NCBI RefSeq assembly: GCF_027925525.1
Contig: NZ_BSDJ01000019.1
Coordinates: 1-64,000, forward strand
DNA length: 64,000 nucleotides
Direction of reading: 5' to 3'
Origin: Paenibacillus tyrphae
GTDB lineage: Bacteria; Bacillota; Bacilli; Paenibacillales; NBRC-103111
Shown here: positions 8,269 through 16,961 of the stretch, in pieces
Layout: the number at the start of each line of letters is the position of its first letter
Numbering within the stretch: the stretch's first letter is position 1
The notes under the pieces: generated by a model
What the model saw: the letters and a program-made list of their open reading frames with translations, nothing else
What the model was told of the DNA's origin: nothing
The model's database searches: none
Position numbers and translations under genes: made by a program

Positions 8269-9666
8269 GTGCATTCACTCGGGAATAAGCGCACAGCGCT
8301 GCTTTTTCGACTTCCGCTTGTCTTTCTTCTCGCAGCGGCGGTTCTGCTGTCCGCTCTAACCGGATTTCTGCCTGCGGAACCCGCGAGCGCCGAATCGTCA
8401 TCCGCGCCGCCGAAAGCTGCCCCGGTCGTCGTGATACCGGTGCATCAAACGGTAGAGAACGGGCTGCAGACCTTTTTGCAGCGGGCGCTGCAGGAAGCTC
8501 AGTCAATGGGCGCCTATTACGTTGTGCTGGACGTCGATACGCTTGGCGGCCGCGTCGATTCGGCGCAGGAAATCGGTCAACTGATCAAAAACAGCCCGGT
8601 TCCGACAATTGCTTACGTGCACGGCAAAGCCATCTCGGCAGGCAGCTACATTGCGCTGAATGCCGGCAAAATCGCCATGGAGCCGGGAAGCTCGCTTGGC
8701 GCGGCTGCCGTTGTGGACGGGGCCGGGAATGAAATCGAAAGCGTCAAAGTGGTATCGTACTGGTCCGGCCAGATGAAGGCCGCTGCGGAGCTGCGCGGAC
8801 GGAAGACGCAAATCGCCGAAGCGATGGTTGATAAAAATGTCGGCGTCGCTATGCCGGAGATCGGCCGAACGGTGCCTAAGGGCGAAATTTTGACGCTCAC
8901 GGCGGAGGAAGCGCTTAAAGTCGGTTATGCGGAGAAAATGGCCGGAAGCCTGCAGGAGGTCGTACAGTTCATCGGCGGAGAGGAGCATCCGCTCGTCACG
9001 CTGGAGCCGAGCCTGGCGGAATCGTTCGCCCGGTACGTGACTCAGCCTTGGGTGTCGACGCTGCTGCTAATCATTGGGATCGCCGGCATCGCGATCGAGC
9101 TGTTCGTCCCCGGCTTCGGGCTGCCCGGAATCGTCGGCGTACTTGGCTTCGGGCTATACTTTTTCGGACACTATATCGCCGGATTCGCCGGGTTTGAGGA
9201 GATCGCTCTGTTCATCGCGGGCATTTTGCTGCTATTGATTGAGGTGTTTGTATCCAGCTTCGGGATTTTGGGCCTTCTGGGTGCTGCCTGCTTGATCAGC
9301 GGCGTCGTGCTAGCCGCTTACAATACGAAAGCGGCCGCGATGAATCTGGGTATTGCTTTCGTCGTTGCGGTCGTCGTCGTGGCTGTTGTCGTGAAAATTT
9401 TTAAGCATCGCGGCGTCTGGAACCGGTTTGTATTGGGGGAAAAGCTCACCGAAGACAAAGGCTACGTTTCCGCGTCTTCCCGCAGCGATCTGCTTGGCCG
9501 GACAGGCAAGGCGGTTACGCCGCTCAGGCCGGCCGGGACCGTATTGTTCGGCGACGAGCGCGTCGATGTCGTCACGGTGGGGGATTTTGTCGAATCCGGC
9601 CGAACCGTGAAGGTCACGCATGTCGAAGGCGTCCGTGTCGTTGTCAAGGAAGTTAAGGAAGCGTAA
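8269..9666 (+). CDS. yqeZ: NfeD membrane serine protease (YqeZ type)
   Basis: This 465-residue integral membrane protein combines a ClpP-class serine protease domain, a multi-pass membrane domain and a C-terminal OB-fold, and works with the flotillin-like FloA encoded next. GTG 8269 follows AAAAGGAGG by 7 bases; the upstream GTG/TTG choices lack a site. A signal-anchor (LPLVFLLAAAVLLSALTG) precedes the protease domain, where LGGRVDSAQEIG, the probable catalytic Ser in KAISAGSYIALNAG, and MEPGSSLGAAAVV are family motifs. Four or five membrane segments follow (about residues 250-390) and the OB-fold at the end (GRTGKAVTPLRPAGTVLF). Same order as in B. subtilis (yqeZ-floA). Confidence 0.93.
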   Translation: MHSLGNKRTALLFRLPLVFLLAAAVLLSALTGFLPAEPASAESSSAPPKAAPVVVIPVHQTVENGLQTFLQRALQEAQSMGAYYVVLDVDTLGGRVDSAQEIGQLIKNSPVPTIAYVHGKAISAGSYIALNAGKIAMEPGSSLGAAAVVDGAGNEIESVKVVSYWSGQMKAAAELRGRKTQIAEAMVDKNVGVAMPEIGRTVPKGEILTLTAEEALKVGYAEKMAGSLQEVVQFIGGEEHPLVTLEPSLAESFARYVTQPWVSTLLLIIGIAGIAIELFVPGFGLPGIVGVLGFGLYFFGHYIAGFAGFEEIALFIAGILLLLIEVFVSSFGILGLLGAACLISGVVLAAYNTKAAAMNLGIAFVVAVVVVAVVVKIFKHRGVWNRFVLGEKLTEDKGYVSASSRSDLLGRTGKAVTPLRPAGTVLFGDERVDVVTVGDFVESGRTVKVTHVEGVRVVVKEVKEA

Positions 9667-9723
9667 GCTGAACGCGCTTTGCTGGTACGTCGATGGACTT
9701 ACAACAAAGGAGGAATTTGTACG

Positions 9724-10719
9724 ATGGATACATCTCTTATTTCAATTTTCTTGCTGGCGGCCGTTGCGATCATCGCGCTGTCCGTATTTTTTACGTTTGT
9801 CCCGGTCATGCTGTGGATTTCCGCGCTGGCGTCCGGGGTACGGATCGGTATCATTACGCTCGTGGCGATGCGGCTGCGCCGGGTCATCCCGAGCCGGATC
9901 GTCAATCCGATGATCAAGGCGACCAAGGCCGGACTGGATTTAACCATCAACCAGTTGGAGAGCCATTTCTTGGCGGGCGGTAATGTCGACCGCGTTGTCA
10001 ATGCGTTAATCGCGGCGCACCGCGCCAACATTCACTTGGAATTCGAGCGTGCGGCGGCGATCGATCTGGCCGGCCGCGACGTGCTTCAGGCCGTACAGAT
10101 GAGCGTCAACCCGCGAGTGATCGAGACGCCGGTCGTCTCCGCCGTGGCCAAAGACGGGATTGAAGTGAAGGTTATCGCGCGGGTGACGGTACGCACCAAC
10201 CTCGACCGGCTGGTCGGGGGCGCAGGGGAAGAAACGATCATCGCCCGCGTCGGCGAAGGGATCGTCACCACGGTAGGTTCCAGCGGCTCGCACAAGGACG
10301 TGCTTGAAAATCCGGATATGATTTCCCGGACGGTACTGGGCAAAGGGCTTGATGCCGGTACGGCGTTTGAGATTTTGTCCATCGATATTGCGGATGTGGA
10401 CGTAGGTAAAAACATCGGGGCGCACCTGCAAACGGAGCAAGCGGAAGCCGACAAGCGGATTGCGCAGGCGAAGGCGGAGGAGCGCCGTGCAATGGCTGTC
10501 GCCCAAGAGCAGGAGATGAAGGCGAAGGTCGTAGAGATGAAAGCGAAGGTTGTGGAAGCCGAATCCGAAGTGCCGCTCGCGATGGCGGAAGCGCTGCGCG
10601 AAGGCAAGCTCGGCGTCATGGATTACATGAACCTCAAGAATATCGACGCGGACACGCAAATGCGCTCCAGCCTCGGCAAAATGAACGATCCGGGCAAAGA
10701 CGGAGACAATGCCGGATAG
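9724..10719 (+). CDS. floA: Flotillin-like protein FloA
   Basis: This 331-residue membrane scaffold (SPFH/PHB family) organises functional membrane microdomains. ATG 9724 follows AAAGGAGG by about 9 bases. An N-terminal hydrophobic hairpin ([24 protein letters not shown]) is followed by the PHB domain, a helical region with [28 protein letters not shown], and a short polar tail. Length is the usual one for FloA. It follows nfeD directly, as in B. subtilis, and probably shares its transcript. Confidence 0.95.
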   Translation: MDTSLISIFLLAAVAIIALSVFFTFVPVMLWISALASGVRIGIITLVAMRLRRVIPSRIVNPMIKATKAGLDLTINQLESHFLAGGNVDRVVNALIAAHRANIHLEFERAAAIDLAGRDVLQAVQMSVNPRVIETPVVSAVAKDGIEVKVIARVTVRTNLDRLVGGAGEETIIARVGEGIVTTVGSSGSHKDVLENPDMISRTVLGKGLDAGTAFEILSIDIADVDVGKNIGAHLQTEQAEADKRIAQAKAEERRAMAVAQEQEMKAKVVEMKAKVVEAESEVPLAMAEALREGKLGVMDYMNLKNIDADTQMRSSLGKMNDPGKDGDNAG

Positions 10720-10750
10720 CCTTCAGCCGGGCAGAAAGGCGGGATAACCG

Positions 10751-11227
10751 ATGCGCACCATCTTGGATCTGATTATGAGCAACTGGTTTGTCGTGGTTAT
10801 TTTGTATATTGTACTAAGCAGTATCGTGAGAAAATTAAAGACCGGCGGTAAGGGTGGGCGAGGCGTACCGCAGCCGCAGGGGAGGACGCCGAAAGGCGGC
10901 ATGCCTTCCTTCGGCGGCGACGGCTCCGGCTGGCCGGGCATGGCGAAGCCGATGCCCAAGGCGCAGCCGGTCCAAGCGCGTCCGGCCGAAATGGACCGCC
11001 GCCGGTCGCGTCCGGCGCCTCTGCCCGAGGCTAGCGCTGCGGCTGCATCGGCGTCCGAGCAGCCTTCTACGGCTGCTGTAACGTCTCCTTTCGCCGAGCC
11101 GCAGGGCACGGGCGAAAACGCGGCAGCCGCTGCCTTCGGCAGCCTGACGCCGCAGGATGCGGCGCGCGGCGTGCTATGGGCCGAGATTCTCGGCCCTCCA
11201 CGGGCCAAACGCCCCTTCCGGCGTTAA
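10751..11227 (+). CDS. Unknown single-pass membrane protein
   Basis: I do not recognise this 158-residue protein. ATG 10751 has AAAGGCGGG upstream. It begins with one membrane segment (NWFVVVILYIVLSSIV) followed by a Gly/Pro/Ala-rich, low-complexity and probably disordered region with many Arg and Pro, and ends in a sequence that looks conserved, QDAARGVLWAEILGPPRAKR. It sits between floA and yqfC, where B. subtilis has a small gene yqfB, but no similarity to that protein is evident to me. A link to membrane microdomains is only suggested by position. Confidence 0.75.
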   Translation: MRTILDLIMSNWFVVVILYIVLSSIVRKLKTGGKGGRGVPQPQGRTPKGGMPSFGGDGSGWPGMAKPMPKAQPVQARPAEMDRRRSRPAPLPEASAAAASASEQPSTAAVTSPFAEPQGTGENAAAAAFGSLTPQDAARGVLWAEILGPPRAKRPFRR

Positions 11228-11240
11228 GACTTCATACGAA

Positions 11241-11295
11241 GCGTCTTCCTTTCGATCCCGGTTTCCGGGGTTCGCGGGAAGGCGCTTTTTGTTTT
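11241..11295 (+). terminator. Terminator after the floA operon
   Basis: GCGTCTTCC (11241-11249) pairs with GGAAGGCGC (11277-11285), followed by TTTTTG TTTT. It separates the nfeD-floA unit from the sporulation genes yqfC-yqfD. Confidence 0.75.
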
Positions 11296-11324
11296 GGCGC
11301 AAGGAGGAGCATGCCGCGTTCCGG

Positions 11325-11353
11325 GTCATATTTTCCAATTCTCGGCATAAGGT
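11325..11353 (+). promoter_or_regulatory. Possible SigE promoter of yqfC
   Basis: GTCATATT (11325-11332), 13 bases, CATAAGGT (11346-11353) resembles the mother-cell sigma-E pattern (-35 with ATA, -10 beginning CATA). yqfC-yqfD are known sigma-E genes in B. subtilis, which supports the match. Confidence 0.5.
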
Positions 11354-11398
11354 GTAAATAGCCGTGTTATGCTTTTTGGACTGCGGAGGAGGTTGACT

Positions 11399-11677
11399 AT
11401 GCGAAAGCTGACCCGCCGATTCAATCAATTTACCGCCAAATTACTCGACCTGCCGCAGGATGTCGTGATGGACTTGCCCCGTATGACGATGATCGGGAAC
11501 CGGCAGCTTTATATCGAAAATCACCGCGGTGTATTGCAATTTTCCAATGAGGTGCTCAAGCTGGCGCTCACGACGGGGCGGGTGGAGGTGTACGGCTCGG
11601 AGCTTGTCATCCGCGCCATTTTGACGGAAGAAGTATTCATCGAAGGCATGATCCGCGATATCAAATATATTCCGTAG
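11399..11677 (+). CDS. yqfC: Sporulation protein YqfC
   Basis: This 92-residue member of the YabP/YqfC family is made in the mother cell during sporulation; its mechanism is not known. ATG 11399 follows GGAGGAGG by 5-6 bases, so the longer frame from 11369 is rejected. Typical family features are LPQDVVMDLPRMTMIGNRQLYIENHRG near the middle and the hydrophobic strand pattern GRVEVYGSELVIRAI. It is followed by yqfD 21 bases later and lies behind a terminator and a possible sigma-E promoter, which fits separate, sporulation-only control. Confidence 0.92.
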   Translation: MRKLTRRFNQFTAKLLDLPQDVVMDLPRMTMIGNRQLYIENHRGVLQFSNEVLKLALTTGRVEVYGSELVIRAILTEEVFIEGMIRDIKYIP

Positions 11678-11698
11678 CCCGGAAAGGAGAAGTCGATC

Positions 11699-12880
11699 GT
11701 GAAATCTTCGTATATCCAGCGCCTGCGCGGCTTTGTTCGAATCGAAGTGAAAGGCGGGCAGCTTGAGAAGCTGCTAAACCGCATGACGGAGCGGCAGATG
11801 GCCGTCTGGGACATCCGGTACACGGCGGAAAATAAAGCCGAGCTGTCGATCACGATCCGCGACTTTTTCCGGCTTCGCCCGCTACTGAAGGAGACAGGCT
11901 CCCGAACCCGGATTCGCCAGAAACAAGGGCTTCCTTTTTGGATAGACAAGCTGGAGAAACGCAAATTTTTTGCTCTGGGCGTGCTTGCTTTTGTTATCGG
12001 CATCTATGTGCTGTCCTCGCTCGTATGGCATGTTCGCGTGGAAGGCAACGAGAAGCTGAGCAAGGAGCAGATTCTGCAAGCCGCGAAGCAGGAAGGCGTT
12101 TACAAGCTGCAGTGGAAGTTCCGCTTGAAAGACCCGGCCGAGCTGTCCCGGGCGCTGCAGCGGAATCTGCCGGGCACCGCTTGGGTCGGTGTAGAGGTAA
12201 GCGGGACGCATGTCATTATTAAGGTCGTCGAATCGACCGTGCCCGATAAACCGCCGCTGCTTAGCCCGAGGCATCTGGTCGCTTCCAAGAGCGCACTGGT
12301 CACCGAAATTTTCGCCGAAAAGGGAAGGCCTCTGGTTAAGCCGAATACGTATGTGCGTAAAGGGGACATCCTGATATCCGGCATCATTGGCGTCGAGACG
12401 AACCAGCAGAACGTTGTCGCCGCGGGGAAGGTTAAGGGAATTGTGTGGTACAAGCCGACCGTCGAAGTGCCGCTTACGCTCCAGTACAAAACCTATACCG
12501 GCGAAACGAAAAACCGCTCGTACCTTGTCCTGGGCAGCCGCGGCCTCCAGCTAAGCGGCTACGGGAAAATTTCGTTCGAGCAGTATGAATCCATCCCCGA
12601 ACGGAAAACGCTCAGCTGGCGGGGCTACACGCTCCCGATCGGCTGGCTCAGCGAAAAGCTGCTGGAGGTACAAATTATTGAGCAGGCCATTGACCCGAAG
12701 GAAGCCTCGGAGCTGGGCATGGAGCAGGCCAAAGCGCAAATTTTGTCGGCGGCGGGTAACGAATCGCGTGTCGTTTCGGAAAAAATTTTGCATGAAAAGG
12801 CGGAGAATGGTAAAGTTTATATGGAAGTACTTTTGGAAGTGGAAGAACCGATCGCAACCGAACAACCAATCGTCCCATAA
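11699..12880 (+). CDS. yqfD: Sporulation protein YqfD
   Basis: This 393-residue membrane-anchored sporulation protein is needed for efficient spore development in relatives. GTG 11699 follows GGAAAGGAG by about 9 bases. It has an N-terminal soluble part, one membrane segment (FFALGVLAFVIGIYVLSSLVW, near residue 90-110), and a large outer part with a POTRA-like start (VRVEGNEKLSKEQILQAA). The length and order after yqfC are standard for Bacillales. Cotranscription with yqfC is likely. Confidence 0.93.
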   Translation: MKSSYIQRLRGFVRIEVKGGQLEKLLNRMTERQMAVWDIRYTAENKAELSITIRDFFRLRPLLKETGSRTRIRQKQGLPFWIDKLEKRKFFALGVLAFVIGIYVLSSLVWHVRVEGNEKLSKEQILQAAKQEGVYKLQWKFRLKDPAELSRALQRNLPGTAWVGVEVSGTHVIIKVVESTVPDKPPLLSPRHLVASKSALVTEIFAEKGRPLVKPNTYVRKGDILISGIIGVETNQQNVVAAGKVKGIVWYKPTVEVPLTLQYKTYTGETKNRSYLVLGSRGLQLSGYGKISFEQYESIPERKTLSWRGYTLPIGWLSEKLLEVQIIEQAIDPKEASELGMEQAKAQILSAAGNESRVVSEKILHEKAENGKVYMEVLLEVEEPIATEQPIVP

Positions 12881-12982
12881 ATACTACTGACGGAGCGGTT
12901 TACGGCCGGAAGGTTTTTTATTTCATCAACGTAGTGCGGGCGGAGAGCTGCACATTGCTGCCGTAGAGTTTACGTGCCGCCT

Positions 12983-13034
12983 TTGAATTAGGATTCTCCC
13001 CGATCATTTATATATTCATAGAATCCGAATTCAA
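12983..13034. repeat. 15-bp inverted repeat upstream of phoH
   Basis: TTGAATTAGGATTCT (12983-12997) and AGAATCCGAATTCAA (13020-13034) are inverted repeats with one mismatch, around a 22-base AT-rich loop. There is no T-run, so it is not a simple terminator. It may be an operator or a leader hairpin for phoH. Confidence 0.7.
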
Positions 13035-13135
13035 GAGCGGCCGGAGGCAGCAATGTCTTGCTCGCAGCACCGCGCCACTCTGGTGAATGAATCGCCTTCC
13101 TGCCGAAAACCCGGAGGAGAGATTAAGCCCTGTAC

Positions 13136-14098
13136 ATGGATCAACAGACCACCGCAAAAGTCACACTCAAAAATACGGCCGAAGCCCTCTCGCTCTTCGG
13201 GCCGCAGGACAAATTCTTGCACCTGATCGAGCAGCATACGCAGGCCGCCATCTTTACCCGCGAGGAAGAGATCGTCATCCAAGGCCAGGCGGCCGATACG
13301 GCGCGCCTCGAGCAGTTGTTCACCGTGCTGCTGGAGCTGGTTCGCAACCAATACGCGCTGACGGAGCGGGATATTCATTACGCGATCGACCTGGCCAAAG
13401 ACATGAAGGCCGATCAACTGCTCGATTTGTTTAAAGGCGAAATCGCCCTTACTCACAAAGGCAAGCCGATTCGCATCAAGACGATCGGGCAGAAGCAGTA
13501 CGTCAACGAAATTAAGAAAAAAGATATCGTCTTCGGGATCGGACCGGCCGGTACGGGCAAAACGTACATCGCCGTCGTGCTCGCCGTCTCCGCGCTCAAG
13601 GAAGGCAAAGTGAAGCGGATCGTACTGACGAGACCCGCGGTCGAAGCGGGCGAGAGCCTTGGCTTTCTGCCCGGCGACCTGCAGGAAAAGGTTGACCCCT
13701 ATTTGCGTCCATTGTATGATGCTCTTAACGACGTGCTCGGGCCGGAGCAGGTGCTCAAATCGCTGGAGCGCGGCCTTATCGAGATCGCTCCGCTTGCCTA
13801 TATGCGCGGCCGGACGCTCGACGATTCGTTCATCATTTTGGACGAAGCGCAGAATACGACGCCAGAGCAGATGAAGATGTTTTTGACGCGTCTCGGATTC
13901 GGATCGAAGATGGTCATTACCGGCGACGTAACGCAGATCGACCTCCCGCGGGGCAAATCGTCCGGGCTGGTGGAGGCGCAGCGCATCCTGGCGAACATCG
14001 AAGAGCTCGGATTTATCCAGTTTGCGGAGCAGGACGTTGTCAGACATTCGTTGGTGCAAAAAATCATCATGGCCTATAATGAGGACAAAGAAGGCTGA
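13136..14098 (+). CDS. phoH: PhoH family ATPase
   Basis: This 320-residue cytoplasmic P-loop ATPase of the PhoH/YbeZ type is functionally tied to the RNase YbeY encoded downstream. An N-terminal KH-like region precedes the ATPase core with Walker A GPAGTGKT (residues 136-143), TRPAVEAGESLGFLPGDLQEK and Walker B FIILDEAQNT. The start is not obvious: GGAGGAGA (13113-13120) is 15 bases before ATG 13136, but 9 bases before an in-frame CTG at 13130; TAA at 13124 closes the frame above. I keep ATG. It heads the phoH-pgpH-ybeY-dgkA-cdd-era block. Confidence 0.93.
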   Translation: MDQQTTAKVTLKNTAEALSLFGPQDKFLHLIEQHTQAAIFTREEEIVIQGQAADTARLEQLFTVLLELVRNQYALTERDIHYAIDLAKDMKADQLLDLFKGEIALTHKGKPIRIKTIGQKQYVNEIKKKDIVFGIGPAGTGKTYIAVVLAVSALKEGKVKRIVLTRPAVEAGESLGFLPGDLQEKVDPYLRPLYDALNDVLGPEQVLKSLERGLIEIAPLAYMRGRTLDDSFIILDEAQNTTPEQMKMFLTRLGFGSKMVITGDVTQIDLPRGKSSGLVEAQRILANIEELGFIQFAEQDVVRHSLVQKIIMAYNEDKEG

Positions 14099-14118
14099 GG
14101 AAGGGCTGACCTTTCGTC

Positions 14119-16404
14119 ATGAACAACCGCGTTTCCATTCAAGGCAAATTTCAATACCGGCTTGCCGGCTGGAGATACAGCGCCATCGTGCGCTTTCTTC
14201 TGTTTTTAGCGCTTGCTGCCGTGTTCTACGTCGCTATGCTGCACCGGATTGTTCCGCAGACGTATGACATCCAGTTGGGAAGCGTTACGGAAAAGGATAT
14301 TCTGGCCCCCAGGGCAATTGCCAACGAAGTCGCAACGGAAAAAGCGAAGGAAGAAGCGGCCGCACGGGTGCAGCCGGTATATAAGATCGCCTCGCTGCGC
14401 AACGAAGTGGCGATCGAAGCGATTTTTGAGAAGCTTCAGCAGATCAACAGTGACGGTGAGGTTTCCGTCGCCGACAAAGTCAATATTTACAAAACGGTCA
14501 TTCCGACGATCATTCAGGACCATTTGGACCGTCAGGTCAAGGGTTTCACGGACAGCGGTCAATACAACGACCTGCTGCTGGCGGAAATGCGCAAAAACAT
14601 CCGCGAGCAGCAGTACCGGATTCCGGAGGAATCGTTTTACAAAATTCCCCGGCTCACCAAAGAAGATCTGACGGCGATGGAGCCCGTGGCCAAAGAGATC
14701 GTCATCAAGCTGATGAGCGATCAGATTACGGATTCGCAGACGGCCAGAGTCAAGGTGCCGGAATTGGTGAATTCTTCGACGCTGACCAAGAACAATGCAC
14801 GCGAGCTGGTTCAGGAGCTCGTGCGGGCGGCGCTTTCGCCGAATAAATTTTACGACCAAAAAGGAACCGAGGAAGCCAAGGGGCACGCGCGTGACAATGT
14901 CAAGCAGGTGATGATCAACAAAAACGAAGTGCTCGTTCCCAAGGGCGAAAAAGTAACGGAAGAGCTGTATCAACGTTTGGCTTCGCTCGATTTGCTGAAA
15001 TCCGAGGCCAGCTCTTGGCCAAATCTCGGACTCTTTTTATTTATCGTCTTATGCTGCCTGTTTTTGTATATGTATGTCAGACAAAGCTCGCTCCCGATTA
15101 ATCATAATAACGCCCAGCTGTTCATGTATGTGCTGATTGTCGTCTTGACGATTGCCGGGATGAAGCTGTTCTCGCTGCTGCAAAATTTGGATTATCCGTA
15201 TATCGGCTACCTGGCCCCGACGGCGATGGCAGCCATGATGGTGACGATTTTGCTCAACTCGCATCTTGCCTTTGTGACCGCAGTCGTGTTGAGCGTCATT
15301 TCCAGCGTCATTTTTAACTCGGATCATCTGCAGTCGTTCGAATTCAAATACGGCTTGCTGACCTTGACCAGCTCGTTTGCGGCGATCTTCTCGATCCAGC
15401 GGGCAAGCCAGCGCTCCTCAATCCTGAAAGCGGGGATCATGGTCTCGCTCTTTGCTCTGGCGCTCGTATGCGCGCTGCTGCTGCTTGAAGATCACGAAAC
15501 GAGAAATAATGCGCTGTTTGCCGCTTCCTTCGCCTTAGGAAGTGGGCTGCTAACCGCTGTGTTCGTTATGGGCCTGCTGCCGTTTTTCGAGGTCGCCTTC
15601 GGCATTCTGTCGCCGCTCAAGCTGGTCGAGCTTTCCAACCCGAACCATCCGCTGCTGCGCAAGCTGCTGACGGAGACGCCCGGCACCTACCATCACAGCG
15701 TCATGGTCGGCAACTTATCGGAAGCCGCGGCCGGCGCGATCGGCGCCGACGGGCTGCTCTGCCGGGTCGGAGCCTATTATCACGATATCGGGAAGACGAA
15801 GCGGCCGAGTTATTTTATCGAAAATCAGTCGCATAACGAAAACCCGCACGATAAAATCGAACCGGCGCTGAGCAAATCAATCATTGTCGCCCATGCGCGC
15901 GACGGCGTCGAAATGCTGAAGGATCATAACATTCCGAAGCCGATCCGCGATATTGCGGAGCAGCACCATGGCACAACCTTGCTGCAATATTTTTATCATA
16001 AAGCGAAAAAGCTCGCCGAAGAGCGTCAGGAAAAGCCGCCGGAGGAGGCGGAGTATCGCTACCCCGGCCCGAAAGCCCAGACAAAGGAAGCGGCGATCGT
16101 CGGCATCGCCGACTGCGTCGAGGCGGCCGTCCGCTCCCTGCGCAATCCGACCGTCGAACAGATCGACTCGATGGTGCGCAAAATTATCAAGAACCGGCTT
16201 GATGACGGCCAGTTTAACGAATGCGATCTGACTATCAAGGAACTGGATCAGATCGTTAAGATTTTGAACGAAACGCTGCTTGGCATTTTCCACTCGCGAA
16301 TCGAATATCCCGCGGATATGCCGGAGCAGAAGACGGCGGGGAAGCAGGAAAAGACGAAGCCCGAAGCGAAGATGTCGGAAACGAAGAAAGAGGTGAAGCC
16401 ATGA
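14119..16404 (+). CDS. pgpH: Cyclic-di-AMP phosphodiesterase PgpH
   Basis: This 761-residue membrane enzyme hydrolyses the second messenger c-di-AMP. It has the 7TMR-HDED architecture: an N-terminal membrane helix (VRFLLFLALAAVFYVAML), a large extracellular domain to about residue 295, seven membrane helices to about residue 480, and a cytoplasmic HD domain with H525 (TYHHSVMVG), the H555-D556 pair (YYHDIGKTKRP) and later His residues (IIVAHARDGVE, EQHHGTTLLQYF). A Lys/Glu-rich tail ends the protein. Its stop overlaps the ybeY start as ATGA, so the two are translationally coupled. Confidence 0.95.
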   Translation: MNNRVSIQGKFQYRLAGWRYSAIVRFLLFLALAAVFYVAMLHRIVPQTYDIQLGSVTEKDILAPRAIANEVATEKAKEEAAARVQPVYKIASLRNEVAIEAIFEKLQQINSDGEVSVADKVNIYKTVIPTIIQDHLDRQVKGFTDSGQYNDLLLAEMRKNIREQQYRIPEESFYKIPRLTKEDLTAMEPVAKEIVIKLMSDQITDSQTARVKVPELVNSSTLTKNNARELVQELVRAALSPNKFYDQKGTEEAKGHARDNVKQVMINKNEVLVPKGEKVTEELYQRLASLDLLKSEASSWPNLGLFLFIVLCCLFLYMYVRQSSLPINHNNAQLFMYVLIVVLTIAGMKLFSLLQNLDYPYIGYLAPTAMAAMMVTILLNSHLAFVTAVVLSVISSVIFNSDHLQSFEFKYGLLTLTSSFAAIFSIQRASQRSSILKAGIMVSLFALALVCALLLLEDHETRNNALFAASFALGSGLLTAVFVMGLLPFFEVAFGILSPLKLVELSNPNHPLLRKLLTETPGTYHHSVMVGNLSEAAAGAIGADGLLCRVGAYYHDIGKTKRPSYFIENQSHNENPHDKIEPALSKSIIVAHARDGVEMLKDHNIPKPIRDIAEQHHGTTLLQYFYHKAKKLAEERQEKPPEEAEYRYPGPKAQTKEAAIVGIADCVEAAVRSLRNPTVEQIDSMVRKIIKNRLDDGQFNECDLTIKELDQIVKILNETLLGIFHSRIEYPADMPEQKTAGKQEKTKPEAKMSETKKEVKP

Positions 16405-16961
16405 GCCTGGAGCTTTCATGGAACAGCGAGCAAACCGCTTACGAGATTACACCGGCTCTCATCGAGAAGCTGGAAACGCTGCTTCGCCTTGCGGGCAAGC
16501 AGGAAGAGGTGCCGGATGGCGAAGTGGCGTTGACGTTCGTCGACGACGAGGCCATTCAAGAGCTTAACAAGCAGTACCGGGGACTGGATAAGCCGACGGA
16601 CGTGCTGTCGTTCGCCATGCGGGAAATGGGCGAAGACGAGATCGAGATCATTTATGGCGACGACGGCTTCGAAGAAGTGGACTACGCGGATGAGGCGGGC
16701 GGAGAAGAGTCCGGGACGGCGGAGGACGAGGATGAAGACGAGGACGGCTATGAAGAGCCTCTCGGCGATATTATCATCTCGGTGCCGCGGGCGATCGCCC
16801 AGGCGGACGAATACGGCCATTCCGTGGAGCGAGAGCTCGGATTTCTATTCGTTCACGGCTTCCTGCATTTGATCGGTTACGATCATCAGGATGAAGAAGA
16901 AGAGAAGGTCATGTTCGGCAAGCAGGAGCAGATTTTGCAGCAGGCGGGATTGACGCGGTGA
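16401..16961 (+). CDS. ybeY: rRNA maturation RNase YbeY with acidic insertion
   Basis: YbeY is a zinc endoribonuclease for 16S rRNA 3'-end maturation and ribosome quality control. The catalytic zinc motif HGFLHLIGYDH gives His152, His156 and His162, and TDVLSFAMRE is the conserved substrate-cleft segment. At 186 residues it is about 25-35 longer than usual: residues about 77-119 form an insertion made largely of Asp and Glu, placed between the two conserved halves. The start overlaps pgpH by 4 bases and the stop overlaps dgkA by 4 bases. Confidence 0.95.
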   Translation: MSLELSWNSEQTAYEITPALIEKLETLLRLAGKQEEVPDGEVALTFVDDEAIQELNKQYRGLDKPTDVLSFAMREMGEDEIEIIYGDDGFEEVDYADEAGGEESGTAEDEDEDEDGYEEPLGDIIISVPRAIAQADEYGHSVERELGFLFVHGFLHLIGYDHQDEEEEKVMFGKQEQILQQAGLTR

